Below are positions 22,922 through 33,805 of a DNA stretch of 64,000 nucleotides, one piece after another. This DNA is from Dillenia suffruticosa (lineage: Eukaryota > Streptophyta > Magnoliopsida > Dilleniales > Dilleniaceae), in contig JAVTVX010000012.1 in assembly GCA_033439265.1 (NCBI GenBank), positions 10,529,001-10,593,000 on the forward strand, in the 5' to 3' direction. How positions within the stretch are numbered: the first letter of the stretch is position 1; each line of letters opens with the position of its first letter. Both the position numbers and the translations under genes were made by a program. The notes beneath the pieces were generated by a model that saw nothing but the letters and a program-made list of their open reading frames with translations, was not told the DNA's origin and did no database searches.

Positions 22922-25340
22922 ATGGTGAATATGGTAAGATTGTTATGCTATAGTAATTGTAAAATTGTCACAGGTGATAATGGAGTTGGTTATAACTATG
23001 CTCATTCGAAATTGATTAGGGTGAGGAAGAATGTGTGTTATAATAAGTTGGTATTTGTGATATGTAAGAGTTTTTGGATAAATTCTATGACACAACATGT
23101 GAAAGTTTTCCATCAATGTCCCATCTCAAACATCCAATATAAGAATATACGGTATGAATTGGAGTAGATTTGTAATGATGATGATGTTTATAATTTGATG
23201 GAGTTTGCGATGAGTAGAGAGTGGATTCGACTCATGAGTTACACATAAAATCTTACGATGATGGGATGTCCTCGCAATAAGGTTATAATTATGTGAATGA
23301 TTATCACATATTGAATCTTAGGTGGATTTTGTTTTCAAAGAAGTAGATAACGATATTGATGAGGAAGAAATGGTGGAAGAAAAGATGGAAGAAGATGATG
23401 ATGATGATGAAGATGAAAATGATGAAGAAGTTGGTTGTAGTAGTGATCGTGGTGGTGATGTTGCGAACGAGTTAATAATCAGGTCCTCCTTAATTCCTGC
23501 ACACAGAGATAGTAGTTGGGGTAATACCTATGGCCGAATAGATGACTCAATCCCCTTCATGATCGCTACACCCAGAGGTGATGGTTTTGTGAGGTTTGAG
23601 GAAGAAGGCAGATTGACAAGTGATAGTTGGAGTTTTAGTGATGAATTGAAGAAAGGGATGAGGTTTGAGTCGAAAGAACAGTTTATTCATGCTGTCAAAA
23701 TGTATCATGTAGAGTATCACTATCAATTTCGTGTTGAAAAATCAATCGCTATACTTTGGCCAGTAATATATACTCAAAGGGATGAAAATTGTATGTGAAG
23801 TTTGCATACTCGTAGAATAAGACTAATTGGTCTCTTTGTGATTACTGTTATTGACAGGCCACACACATGTGTAAATGCTATGTTGACGCAAGATTATAGA
23901 TAACTAGATTCAAATTTGATGGCCCGACATTTTTTCAGTTATGTGAGGGAAGATCTCAGTATCAAAATTTCATTTTTATGAATTGTTATGACTGAGAGAA
24001 CCACATATACAATTTCTCGTAGAAGAGTTTGGACAGTGAAGAGAAGGGCCATAGAGAATTATATGGGAATTGAGATAATTCTTATAAAGAATTGTCTTGG
24101 CTATTAGATGCAATAGTGCAAAGGAATCTAGGGACACCAGTTAGTTGAAAGTTAGGTCCGCCCAATGCAATAGTAAAAGTATATTTGAAACTGTGTTTTG
24201 GACATTTGGTCCTAATATCATGGCTTTTAGGAGTTGTAAGTCATTGATAAGTGTAGATGAGACTTACCTCTATAGGAAATACAAGCACAAGTTATTGATT
24301 GTATGCAGTATGGACAATACGCATCACATTGTCCTGTTGGCATGCGGACTATTTGATCGAGAGTCACTTGTTTCGTGGTCGTACTTTTTAAGGTGTGTGC
24401 AAAAGCATGTTGTTGGAGATAAAGAGTTTATCATTTGCTTAATTTCATATCAAGATGAGGGGATCAGGGCAACAGTTGCTCGTCCAAAATTTAGATGGTC
24501 ACCTTTGAATGTTGTGTGACGATTTTACATGCGTCATATTGTTAGTAATTTCAACATGTACTACAAAAATAAAGCTTGTATTATTGTCACCATTGTTATA
24601 TTATAATCACAACGTAAGAAATTTGACTTTTATACGGCGATAATGAAATAGATAAAAGAAAATACTCTTGATTATTTTGAAAATATTACTCCTGAACAGT
24701 GGACTCTCTCTCAAGATGGTGGTTTTCTTTTCTAGTATATGATAACAAATATAAATGTGAGTTATAATGTCGTGTTAATGGGTGTAAGATATTTACCTAT
24801 TTCTGCCTTGGTATTTAAGACTTTCTATAACTCAGTGAATTACTTTGAGGCTCAACTGGTTAAGATGAGAGCGGGAATGACAAGAGAAGAATGGTAGACC
24901 GAGTATACTTTAGCCATGCTAGGGAGATAGATGAGCACGACTAACCTCCATATGGTTGTCTTTTTTAGCAGGGAACATGAGATCTTTGAGATAGAAATAG
25001 TCCATAGACAAACACGGTATGGCCATAAGGGGGTAATAAACAGATTGCGGATGCAAAAAATAAGCATTGCACATACGTGAAATGGCAAATGTAAAGAATT
25101 CCTTACTCTCATGCAGTTGCTGTACTAACACGGACGATGATTGATATGCATATGATCATCGGAAAATGGATGACATATGAACACCAACTTGGGGTTTATA
25201 AGCATCATTTGTTACTAATAGGAGACCATTCGGATTGGTCTGTGGATTCGTACTCAACTATCATTCCCGATATATCACTTCGACGTGAAAAAATAAGATC
25301 TAAATCATTTCGATATCACAACAAGATGGATTTTCGATAA
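22922..25340 (+). pseudogene. MuDR-type transposase remnant of the MULE
   Basis: The N-terminal domain at 22922-23170 reads like 'GVGYNYAHSKLIRVRKNV..' and 'VKVFHQCPIS', the usual start of plant MuDR transposases. An acidic linker (Asp/Glu run at 23350-23440) follows. Then come 'GMRFESKEQFIHAVKMYHVE' (23650-23715), a DNA-binding-domain motif, and the core at 24230-24420 with 'LISVDETYLYRKYKHKLLI' holding the first catalytic Asp. 'RHIVSNFN' lies near 24530, and the typical tail 'PDISLRREKIRSKS' at 25270-25310. Stops and frameshifts lie between these blocks. Length and order fit a full-length transposase that has decayed. Confidence 0.8.
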
Positions 25341-26888
25341 TCATCCTCGCAAACATCATGTGAGACTTATAGTGTAGAGAGTCACAATAATAGGAGATGC
25401 ACGAGGTAAACGAGGTGCAGACTTTGTGATAAATAGTGGCACAATCAAAGACATCGTTAACCCAAACCAATAACAATTAATTGTTAATGTATTTTAAGTA
25501 TAGTTCCTTGTATTTCTTAATGTGATGAATATCATCTTGTATTAATATATTTTTTAATGAATAGTAACTATTATTGTATTTTATAACTTTCTTTAAATGC
25601 TTACTTATATGATTTATGTCTTTCTAAATGGATATCTTAACTGTTAATATATTTTATATTTTATGACTTTCTTATATTAATGAATTTCTTAATGCACATC
25701 TTAACCATTATCATAGTTGTCGTATCAATATTTTTTTCTTTCATTTTGTTATAGAGGGATCTTGTACCTACTAATCAGAGCATACTATGCTTGCAGCGAG
25801 GTCTCCATTTGTCGAGGGTTTGGGAGGGAGAGGACACTACGTGGTTTACTTGTTGTCGATGTGAGGTAGTTCTATGGCATTGGGAGCGTGATCATATTGA
25901 CGAGCCAGTTCTTCCTCTCCTAAAGCAGTCGAGCTTTTTGGGTGTTGCTCAACTACGATTCATTAAGTTAGATTGGCATTTGATCACTATCCTAGTAAAG
26001 AGATGGAGGCAAAGAGACACATATATTTCATATATCTTATGGTGAGTTTACGATCATACTACATGAAATAGAGGTCTTGTTAGGATTAATTGTAGATAAG
26101 ATTCTCGTAGTAGGTAACTCGATGGGTATCCCAAGGGATGATGTGTGTGAGAGATAATTAAGTGTTAGCCCTTCACATTTTGCGTTTAAGAGTTATACTT
26201 TGAGTATACCGTAGTTATCTGAGTTTTTTACTGAGTTGACTGATGATGTAGAGGATATATATATTATACGATAAATACGGGCGTATATTTTGTTGTTGAC
26301 AAGATGTGTGCTATTTTGTGATAAAACAACATACTTTATACACTTTGTAGTATTTGCTATTGTTTGAAAATTTGGACTCTTCTAGTGATTGTAGTTGGGA
26401 TTCTGCATGTTTGATTTACTTGTACAAACAAATTTGTATAACCATGCCGAAGATTCACATGAGATAGGTTTGGTACTTATTCTTTTACAGATTTGGGAAT
26501 GAGAGAGGTTCCCTTATGTACTTACCATTAGGCGATCACGACCCTCTCTACATGTGGCGGATTTTGATGTCATGACTCTCTCTACACGCGTGATGACAGT
26601 ACATAGAAAGACATTTAATAAGCATACGATAGATCAGGTCGTGTGAGTGCTCTATACTAAGAACATATTGTCTTTCTTTCTTGACTATTGTCACGAACGG
26701 AGGGATATTTGGCATGTTAGCATACTACTTATCTGTTTTAGTATAGTGGAGTGATACTTTGTTGATAGAGTGATCTGTCAGTATGGAGGGATTCAGTATA
26801 TTCCAATTCATTGTGATACTGAAGATCAACTCCACAAAACTAATATGAGAGGTCCACATGAGATGGATTGATCGGTCGAGTACGCACG

Positions 26889-27080
26889 TGTAACAACCTG
26901 CAAAGAAGAAATGGACAATTGGACATCAACAGCTAAGTGGTAGTTAAGTGGTTGGAAAATCAGTTGATTGGTTCACCAATCAACTGAAATCAGTTAGGAA
27001 TTGTTGAACCAAACAATGTATAAAACCCATAAAAATTTTAGAAGTGATTCAAGAAATGAATAAGATCTTTCTCTTCCCTA
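26889..27080 (+). repeat. 5' LTR of the chromodomain Gypsy (3' part deleted)
   Basis: The first roughly 190 bases match 31389-31580 with about eleven differences by hand count, near 94% identity. Similarity ends after AAGATCTTTCTCTTC, where gag-side sequence begins. A deletion of at least 240 bases has removed the LTR end, primer site and leader. Confidence 0.85.
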
Positions 27081-27116
27081 CTTCCCACCCCTATTGACAT
27101 AAGGCCAAGACAGGAT

Positions 27117-27980
27117 AATGGGTCTCAACTGCATAAATGAAATTGCCAAACTCGAGGGAATTTTCCAAACCCTCCAAGAATTGAGCTATCCTTATTTCAT
27201 GGTGACAATCCTAGGATATGGCTTAGAAAGTGCAATAAATTTTTCAGTGTATATCAGATTCCAGAATGTCATTGGGTGGACACCATTGAAATGTATTTGG
27301 AAGGCAAGGTCGAGGTATGGTTCCAAAGGTTGAAATTCACCAAAAGAGACATTAGCTAGACTGAATTTGCCTAGCTGCTAAATCAGAAATTTGATAACAA
27401 AGACCTGCAAGATGAGGTTGAAGAATTTAACAAGTTACAACAATGTGGTCCAGTGTTTGAATACCAAGAAAGGTTTGAAGAATTATGGACAATCATACTG
27501 CAGAAGAACCCTAAACTAACTGAGCCTTATTTCATTTCAAGCTTTGTTAGTGGACTGAAGGAGGACATCAAACCCATGATGAGACTCATGAAACCTACTA
27601 CTCTCACTCAAGCTTTTGAAATTGTAGTCCTACAAGAGCAATCGTTGGAGTTAGCCAAAAAAGGGAAAGTTGCATGGCAAAAGTAGTTGGATTCTATAGA
27701 AATCAGCAAGGAAAGCAAAAATGTAAGAAACACTCATTCTTCCTCACAAGATACTAACCCAATCAGAAGTGAATCAGAAAGAACTAGACCTGCAAACAAC
27801 TGGCCTAAAATATCACCTCAGGAGCTGTAATTCAGAAAACATAACAATCTCTACTTCAAATGCACAGAAAGGTTTACTCTTGGGCATAAATGCAGATTCA
27901 AGCATCTCAACTTCATCCTAGTAGCAAAAGAACCAGAGGACAATGATGACTGCAATGGAGGAAATGCAGAAGAAGTGTAA
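27117..27980 (+). pseudogene. Gypsy gag
   Basis: The frame 27453-27686 carries the classic gag stretch 'VFEYQERFEELWTII', 'EPYFISSFVSGLKEDIKPMM' and 'TTLTQAFEIVVLQEQS'. Upstream blocks at 27240-27450 encode 'EVEEFNKLQQ'-type sequence. A single CCHC-like knuckle appears in broken frame near 27855-27900 ('CTERFTLGHKCR'). Stops at 27333 and 27686 end the open parts. Confidence 0.8.
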
Positions 27981-28039
27981 TCTCATCAGGAGCAAGATGA
28001 CAATATACAGGTATCACTATGTACACTATCCAACTTTTT

Positions 28040-28523
28040 TCAAAGGCAAACTATAGCCATTCAAGGATATTTATGTGAACTTGAAATACTTATTTTGATA
28101 GATACTAGAAGTTCCAATAGCTTCTTGCACAAAAGACTTGCAGAACAGCTGAGACTTAATACTGAACCAACTACTACTCTTAAGGCAGAGATTGCTGATG
28201 GGAGTATGATAACTAGTATCACCAAAGTTAGTAATGTAAAATGGATGATTCAAAAATATACTTTTTCATTTGATTTGAGAGTGATCACACCGGGTAGATG
28301 GGATATGATCCTAGGAGTGGACTGAATGTATAACTATAGTTCAATCACCTTCGATTTTAAGAAATTACAAGTTAAACTCTGCAATAATGGAGATGAAGTA
28401 GTCTTGGAAGGGATAATAGATTATCCCTCTATGAAATTAGTCAGAGGCAAAGAGGTTAAAGTCTTTAGGCAGCAACAGTTGCAGAGCTATTTAATATTAG
28501 ATCTCTGCAATAGCACACAGTAG
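28040..28523 (+). pseudogene. Gypsy protease
   Basis: The motif 'LIDTRSSNSFL' (about 28092-28124) matches the usual D-T/S-G-A/S aspartic protease site, but the Gly is replaced by Arg, which should abolish activity. The flap-side hydrophobic block 'RWDMILGVD' follows at 28299-28325, then a stop. 'LQVKLCNNGDEVVLEG' continues in the next frame. Confidence 0.75.
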
Positions 28524-28559
28524 TCAGATATACCTGAAGCTATCTCTATAGTACTAGTA

Positions 28560-29240
28560 GAATTTGAAGAAGTATTCTCCTCTCCAACTACTCTCCCACC
28601 AGAAAGATAGCAAGATCACTCTATTCCTCTTAAACAAGATGCTCAACCCTTCAAGCTTAAACCTTGTAGGTATCCTCATTCACAAAAATAAAAAATCGAG
28701 AAGCAGGTGCAAGAAATGCTCAATCATGGCATCATCAGACCAAACACCAGTCCGTTTGCCTCCCCAGTCCTGCTAGTCAAGAAAAAGGATAACACTTGGC
28801 GCTTTTGTGTAGACTACAGGCAACTAAATCATTTGACTATTAAAGATAGATACCCAATACCTAATATAGATGAGTTGTCGGATAAATCACATGGCTCTAG
28901 GATCTTCTCCAAGATAGACCTGAGAGCAGGCTACCATCAGATTAGAGTAAGGCCTTTAGACGTAGAGAAGATAGCTTTCCAAACACACCATGGACACTTT
29001 GAGTTTTTGGTAATGCCATTTGGACTCAATAATGCACCTGCCACCTTTCAAGCTTTAATGAATAAGACTTTTAGCCTTACTTAAGGAAATGTGTATTGGT
29101 TTTCTTCGATGACATTCTAATCTATAGCCCCAATATTGACACTCATGCTCAAGATCTCAGGACAGTCTTATTAATTCTTCAACAACATTAACTTTTTGCT
29201 AAATTGTCTAAGTGTACTTTTGCTCAAAGATAGGTTAAGT
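28560..29240 (+). pseudogene. Gypsy reverse transcriptase
   Basis: '[20 protein letters not shown]' and '[15 protein letters not shown]' open the RT, then '[15 protein letters not shown]' with the first catalytic Asp and '[18 protein letters not shown]'. After a stop at about 29083 the other frame gives 'FFDDILIYS' (29102-29128), the catalytic DD pair. Canonical residues survive; only the frame is broken. Confidence 0.88.
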
Positions 29241-30115
29241 ATCTGGGTTATAAAATGACTACAGAAGGTATTAAAATAGATGATCAGAAGGTGGAGTGCA
29301 TAATTTCTTGGCCAAGTCCAACTACTGTGAAGGGTCTAAGAGGATTCTTGGGCCTTATACGACACTACAGAAGGTTTGTAAGGAACTATAGTATTATAGC
29401 AAGACCTCTGAACAATCTCTTGAAGAAGGATAGCTTCCATTGGAGTGAAGAAGCTGAACAAGGCTTCAATCAATTGAAGACAGCAATGAGCACCTCCACA
29501 GTGATGAGATTGCCTGATTTTTCCAAACCTTTCATGGAGGAAACAGATGCCTGTGCTCAAGGTAAGAGAGCTGTCCTGATGCAAGAAGATCAACCGATAG
29601 CTTATCTGAGCAAAGCATTAGGGGATAGAAGTAAAGAGCTATCAATCTATGAGAAGGAACTTCTTGTTATGGTCATGGCTGTATTGAAGTGGAGGCACTA
29701 CTTATTGAGGTATCATTTTATAATCAAAACTGACCATCAAAGTTTAAAATATTTGTTGGATCAGAAATTAACCAATACCTTGTAGCACAAGTGGTTGGCT
29801 AAGTTGTTAGGACTGGATTATGATATCCAGTATAAAAAGGTTGAAAACAAGGTTGCAGATGCCCTCTCAAGAAGAAAATCTCATGAGGATGAATCAGTTA
29901 GAGCTATCTTTTCTGCAGTGTCAGTAATTCAACCTAAATGGATTTTGGATGTGATGCAAAGCTATGAGGGTGATGAATACTGTCAGAACCTAATAGCTCA
30001 ACTTACTATTCAACCAAACAGTAGTTCAAAGTTTCAGTACAGGGATGGTATCTTAAAGTACAAGAAGAAAATGATAGTAGGCAGTGGTTCCCAGCTCAGA
30101 GAACAAATTGTATAG
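29241..30115 (+). pseudogene. Gypsy RNase H and tether
   Basis: The frame 29255-29785 covers the connection ('LRGFLGLIRHYRRFVRNYS') and RNase H ('ETDACAQGKRAVLMQE', 'YEKELLVMVMAVLKWRHYL', 'IKTDHQSLKYLLDQKL'). The usual 'DASG' active-site start reads 'DACAQ'. A stop at 29785 precedes 'HKWLAKLLGLDYDIQYK' and 'NKVADALSRR', the conserved end of RNase H. Confidence 0.85.
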
Positions 30116-31000
30116 CAAATGCATAATACTGCTGTGGGTGGGCACTCTGGATAGCAGGGGACATTACAAAGGGTTAAGGCAATTTTTTATTAGCCCTCAT
30201 GAAGAAGACAATTAGCAAGTGGGTGCAGGAATGTGATGTGTGTCAAAGAAACAAACATGAGAACAAACCATACCCAGGGTTATTACAGCCCTTACCAGTT
30301 CCAACTCAAGCATGGTCACACGTAATTATGGACTTCATTGAAGGTCTTCCTGATTCTCAAGGTCGAAATATGATCTTAGTGGTCTTTGATCGATTGACTA
30401 AGTTCAGCCACTTCATGGGGTTACAACATCCATTCACTACTGCAGAAGTAGCAAAACTATTTCTAGATAACATCTTTAAACTACATGGATTACCTGATTC
30501 CATCATTTTAGATTGACAAAATCTTCACTAGTTTACTGTAGCAGGAGCTATTCAGGCTTTTGGGAACAAAGTTGAGGCTCAACAGTGCTTAACATCCGCA
30601 AACTGACAGCCAAAATGAGAGGCTGAATCAATGTCTTGCATGCTACTTAAGGTGCATGTCCTCTGACAGACCTCCTCCTGGTTTAAGTGGTTGAGTTTAG
30701 CTGAATGGTGGTACAACACCAATTTTCATAACAATATTCACATGACCCCATTTAAAGCTCTATATGGGTATTAACGTCGACATATTCCCATTGGCCCTTA
30801 TGAGGACTCTATAAATCCTGTCGCAGGAAAGTTTATTAGAATTCGACAAGACATGATTCAAATTCTGAAGGACCATTTACTTAAAGCACAAAACATGATG
30901 AAATTGTATGCAGATCAAAAAAGATCAGAGAGGGAGTTCCAAGTGGGAGGCATGGTCTATTTAAGACTACAACCCTATCTACAATAGTCTGTAGAGCTGC
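30116..31000 (+). pseudogene. Gypsy integrase
   Basis: The HHCC zinc region is seen as 'GGHSG' and 'WVQECDVCQRNKHEN' (30220-30264). The core starts 'SHVIMDFIEGLP' with the first catalytic Asp (about 30317-30350) and continues 'VVFDRLTKFSHFMGL' and 'KLHGLPDSIILD'. A stop at 30516 and later shifts break the second half, including the third catalytic region near 30590-30620. Confidence 0.82.
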
Positions 31001-31388
31001 GTAAATAGTTGAAGCTTTCCTCTAAATTTTATGGTCCCTTCAAGATCACAACAAAGATAAGAAGGGTAGCATATCAACTGCAGTTACCACCAAGCTCACG
31101 AATTCATCCTATATTTCATATATCCTTACTAAAGTGGAAATTAGGCCCTGCTCATATTACTATGCCTACACTACTGCAGATTGGTACTGGTAAACAAGCC
31201 ATTGTAGAGCCTAAAGCAATTCTACAGAGGCATGTTATTTTGAGAAACCACAGGCCAGTGACTCAAGCTTTAATCAAATAGGTCAATCTCAGCTTTGAGG
31301 AATCCACTTGGGAAGATTTTGATTTTATTCGAGCACAATTTCCAAACTTTAATCCTTGAGGTCAAGGATTTCAAAAAGAGGGAAAAGT
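31001..31388 (+). pseudogene. Gypsy integrase C-terminus with chromodomain
   Basis: '[16 protein letters not shown]', '[21 protein letters not shown]' form the GPF/Y module. This is followed by '[15 protein letters not shown]' and, past one stop, 'FEESTWEDFDFIRAQFPNF', the end of a chromodomain. This module marks chromoviruses and is known to guide insertion to particular chromatin. Confidence 0.8.
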
Positions 31389-31819
31389 TGTAACAACCTG
31401 CAAAGAAGAAATGGACAGTTGAACATCAACGACTAAGTGGTAGTTAAGTGGTTGGAAAATCAGTTGATTGGTTTACCAATCAATTGAAATCAGTTAGGAA
31501 TTGTTGAACCAAACAATGTACAAAACCTATAAAAATTTCAGAAGTTATCCAAGAAATGAATAAGATCTTTCTCTTCTCTCAATCTACCTTTCTTCGCATC
31601 TTCTTTCTGCTCTCTTCTCTCTCTACTTCTTCATCTTCCTCACCTTCTTCTTCTGTTTCTCTCTCTCTCAACTCTACTTTCTATTTCTCACATTCAATCA
31701 GACTTAGTAATAGAAGTTCTTAAGTCAATTCACATGAATTTGAGTCCCTTCCATAAGAAATTCTCCCACAGTCGACTCTTCTATTTAGCTCAAGTCGACT
31801 CCTTACGAGGTTCATTACA
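31389..31819 (+). repeat. 3' LTR of the chromodomain Gypsy
   Basis: 431 bases, TGTAACAACC ... TTACA, followed by GCACG. It contains a CT-rich middle (31565-31690) and a 'GTCGACTC' pair near 31774 and 31793. It is the only complete LTR copy here. Confidence 0.88.
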
Positions 31820-32861
31820 GCACGTTGTGTAGATATTTGGATTCAGTAACACGACCATCTAACTCCACTTGATACGTGTCGATCCTGCCTACACCGCTTG
31901 ATATCACACCATCTCTCACTAATTTATAAGTCATCAAGAAGTATGTTTAGGATATGTAGTAAGTGTACAATTTATTATTTTTTATTTATATCAATAATTT
32001 AAATTTATTAGTTTTACTAACATATATATACTTTTTTGTAATGGAATATTTTGTATTAGATTCGACACTCCGAGCGTGTTGATATGCATGGGATGGCGAA
32101 TTTGGTTGTCACGGTCTTAACTGATGACATGACATATCTATTGAGATCTCAACCGGTTAGAGGTGATGACGAGGGAGATGATGAGCATTGAGTACGTGGA
32201 TGATGAGGAGGGAGAGCACGTCTTAGGAGACTACCACCGTCGCCACATCATGCATCACCACCGCCATCTCAGCATGCACATGATGTTGTAGGACTTTTGA
32301 ATGGATATTTAGAGTATTTATCTTTCCAAATATTTGTATTTGATTTTCCTCAGGTTTTCACTCTGGGGCCTCTACAGAGGAGAGTTCGTCCCGATATTTA
32401 TATGGATAAGGGATTGACATAGATTGAGAGATATGATATACCACTCTTGTATCACGTGTACCCTCCAGTTTTTTCTGAACCCTACTGTGATGATATAGGA
32501 TTCTTACAGATCAAACAGATAGATGATTTAGATTTAATGTCTCGTGATGATAGTACAAATGCTATATCTAATTTAAGTGTTAGACAATATACTAGAAAAA
32601 GAAGACGTCGTTAGTATTATGTACTTTGTATCTTTTATTATATTAATAACATTTGTATTCTATCAGCCGTTGGTTTTGCTATGTATATTTTAGTACACCA
32701 AATTTGATTTGTTTGTTCAATTTGCTTTATTGGTGAAAAATTGGATGTTATATGTTGTTGAGAAGTTTATATATGAAAATTGATATAGTTTGAAAAATGG
32801 ATATGAGAATTTAGAAATGGTATAAGAGTAAGGGGAAGAAATATGTCGAGTATTGAAAATT

Positions 32862-32991
32862 TGGCATATATTGTTCATCTATTTTTAAAAATATGTTCAA
32901 TTTTCAAAATTCGGTATATTTGAATCAATTTTGAAATTATTCCCACACTGAATTGTTTTAAGATTTTTTTTTTTTTAATGTTAATTCCATA

Positions 32992-32994
<3 letters not shown>
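32862..32994 (-). repeat. MULE right terminal inverted repeat
   Basis: Reverse complement of the left TIR, ending ...TTAATTCCATACAT, directly before a CT microsatellite. It sits 250 bases after the end of the PMD gene. Confidence 0.8.

Positions 32995-33058
<64 letters not shown>
32995..33058. repeat. Compound (CT)n(AT)n microsatellite
   Basis: About 36 bases of CT followed by about 28 bases of AT, at the right end of the MULE. It hides any target duplication. Confidence 0.9.
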
Positions 33059-33062
<4 letters not shown>

Positions 33063-33805
33063 CTGTACCAAGTAGTATTATTTTGGCACCGGTCCCAAAT
33101 GAACCACTCCTTTAAGTTGTAACAAATTGTATGCAATCAAGTGGTTGGCTCAGTTTGACAAATTTATTTTATTTCTACCTTATTTTATTTAATTTATAAT
33201 ATTTGTAATACATTTTTAGTTAAAAATATAAAGTTCTTTTGGTATAAGTCAAATGTTATTACGTACTATAATAGACTATATTATTATTATTATTATTGTT
33301 ATTATTATTTTTATAAGAATTTCATCTATCTGTTTGTTCCAAACAGGGTATTGTCTTTTCTTCTTCCTCTTCTTCTTCTTGTTTGTTCGTTTTTTTATTT
33401 TTTTTTATTCTTTTTATTTTTTGGGTTTACTCTATATCCGTCGAAGAGATTAGTATGGAATCAAAATGAATTCAGGTTGTTTTATTTGACTTGTTTCAAT
33501 ATCCCTGATGAATCACTTCGAGAGGGATATAAAGTCTTAAAAGGCTGCTGCTGATAAGAAAGAAAATGGTTTACACGGCTAAACTTGTCCGTTTTCTATA
33601 TTTCTCTCTCCATTTGAGTCAAAAAGTTTGACAGGTTGTTGCGTGAGAAAAATTTTTCTGTTTCTCTGCTGCTATCGACTCTTGTGATCTGGACAAATTA
33701 AGTATGCTTTTCAACCTTTTGAAAAAACGTAGGAATTGAACGAAAATTTTGGCTATTCTAAAATGAGCTGATGCCAATCTACAGTTGATTCTCCTCATTT
33801 GCACC
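33059..33805. other. Upstream region of UGT gene A
   Basis: No other gene is present. A TATT run and a pyrimidine tract occupy 33283-33420. TCTATATTTC near 33594 is a possible TATA element about 210 bases before the start codon. Frames through the T-rich tract are low complexity. Confidence 0.4.

Larger units (their letters stand above)
26889..31819 (+). mobile_element. Chromodomain Ty3/Gypsy element inserted in the PMD gene
   Basis: Flanked by the perfect 5-bp target duplication GCACG (26884-26888 and 31820-31824). LTRs begin TGTAACAACCTGC, and the right one ends ACA. A polypurine tract (AAAAAGAGGGAAAAG) lies just before the 3' LTR. Domain order is gag, protease, RT, RNase H, integrase, chromodomain, which is the chromovirus plan. 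The 5' LTR is cut short and joins gag directly, so the primer site is gone. About ten stops or shifts interrupt the coding part. Confidence 0.88.
25753..32615 (+). pseudogene. Plant mobile domain (PMD) gene of the MULE, split by a Gypsy element
   Basis: The frame 25791-26045 contains 'GVAQLRFIKLDWHLITILVKRWRQRDTYIS', matching the plant mobile domain start ('..LDWHLITALVERWRPETHTF' in typical members). Later blocks are 'RAYILLLTRCVLFCDKT' (about 26280-26330), 'DIWHVSILLICFSIVE' (26709-26755) and 'GPHEMDWSVEYAR' (26853-26889). There the Gypsy element enters. Coding similarity resumes after 31825. The far end is His/Pro- and Arg-rich and finishes 'RKRRRR' at about 32595-32613, like a nuclear localisation tail. 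Several stops are present. PMD proteins are known both as transposon cargo and as domesticated silencing factors (MAIN family). Confidence 0.7.
22208..32994 (+). mobile_element. Mutator-like element (MULE) with long terminal inverted repeats
   Basis: The left end (22208-22335) and the reverse of the right end (32862-32994) align base by base with few gaps. Shared blocks include ATGTATRGAATTAAC, TTAAAACAA, CAGTGTGRGAA and AAAATRGATGAAC. Inside are a MuDR-type transposase remnant and a plant-mobile-domain gene, both on the plus strand. Subtracting the 4.9-kb Gypsy insertion leaves about 5.8 kb. The flanks are a TA-rich run and a CT microsatellite, so the expected 9-bp target duplication cannot be read. 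Both genes carry many stops; the element is extinct. Confidence 0.8.

Noticed and set aside
23322..23798. Acidic 158-codon ORF as an independent gene
   Set aside because: It continues the MuDR-type transposase between the N-terminal domain and the catalytic core.
33253..33554. Phe/Ile/Leu-rich ORFs upstream of UGT gene A
   Set aside because: Translation of T-rich and ATT-repeat sequence in the promoter region.
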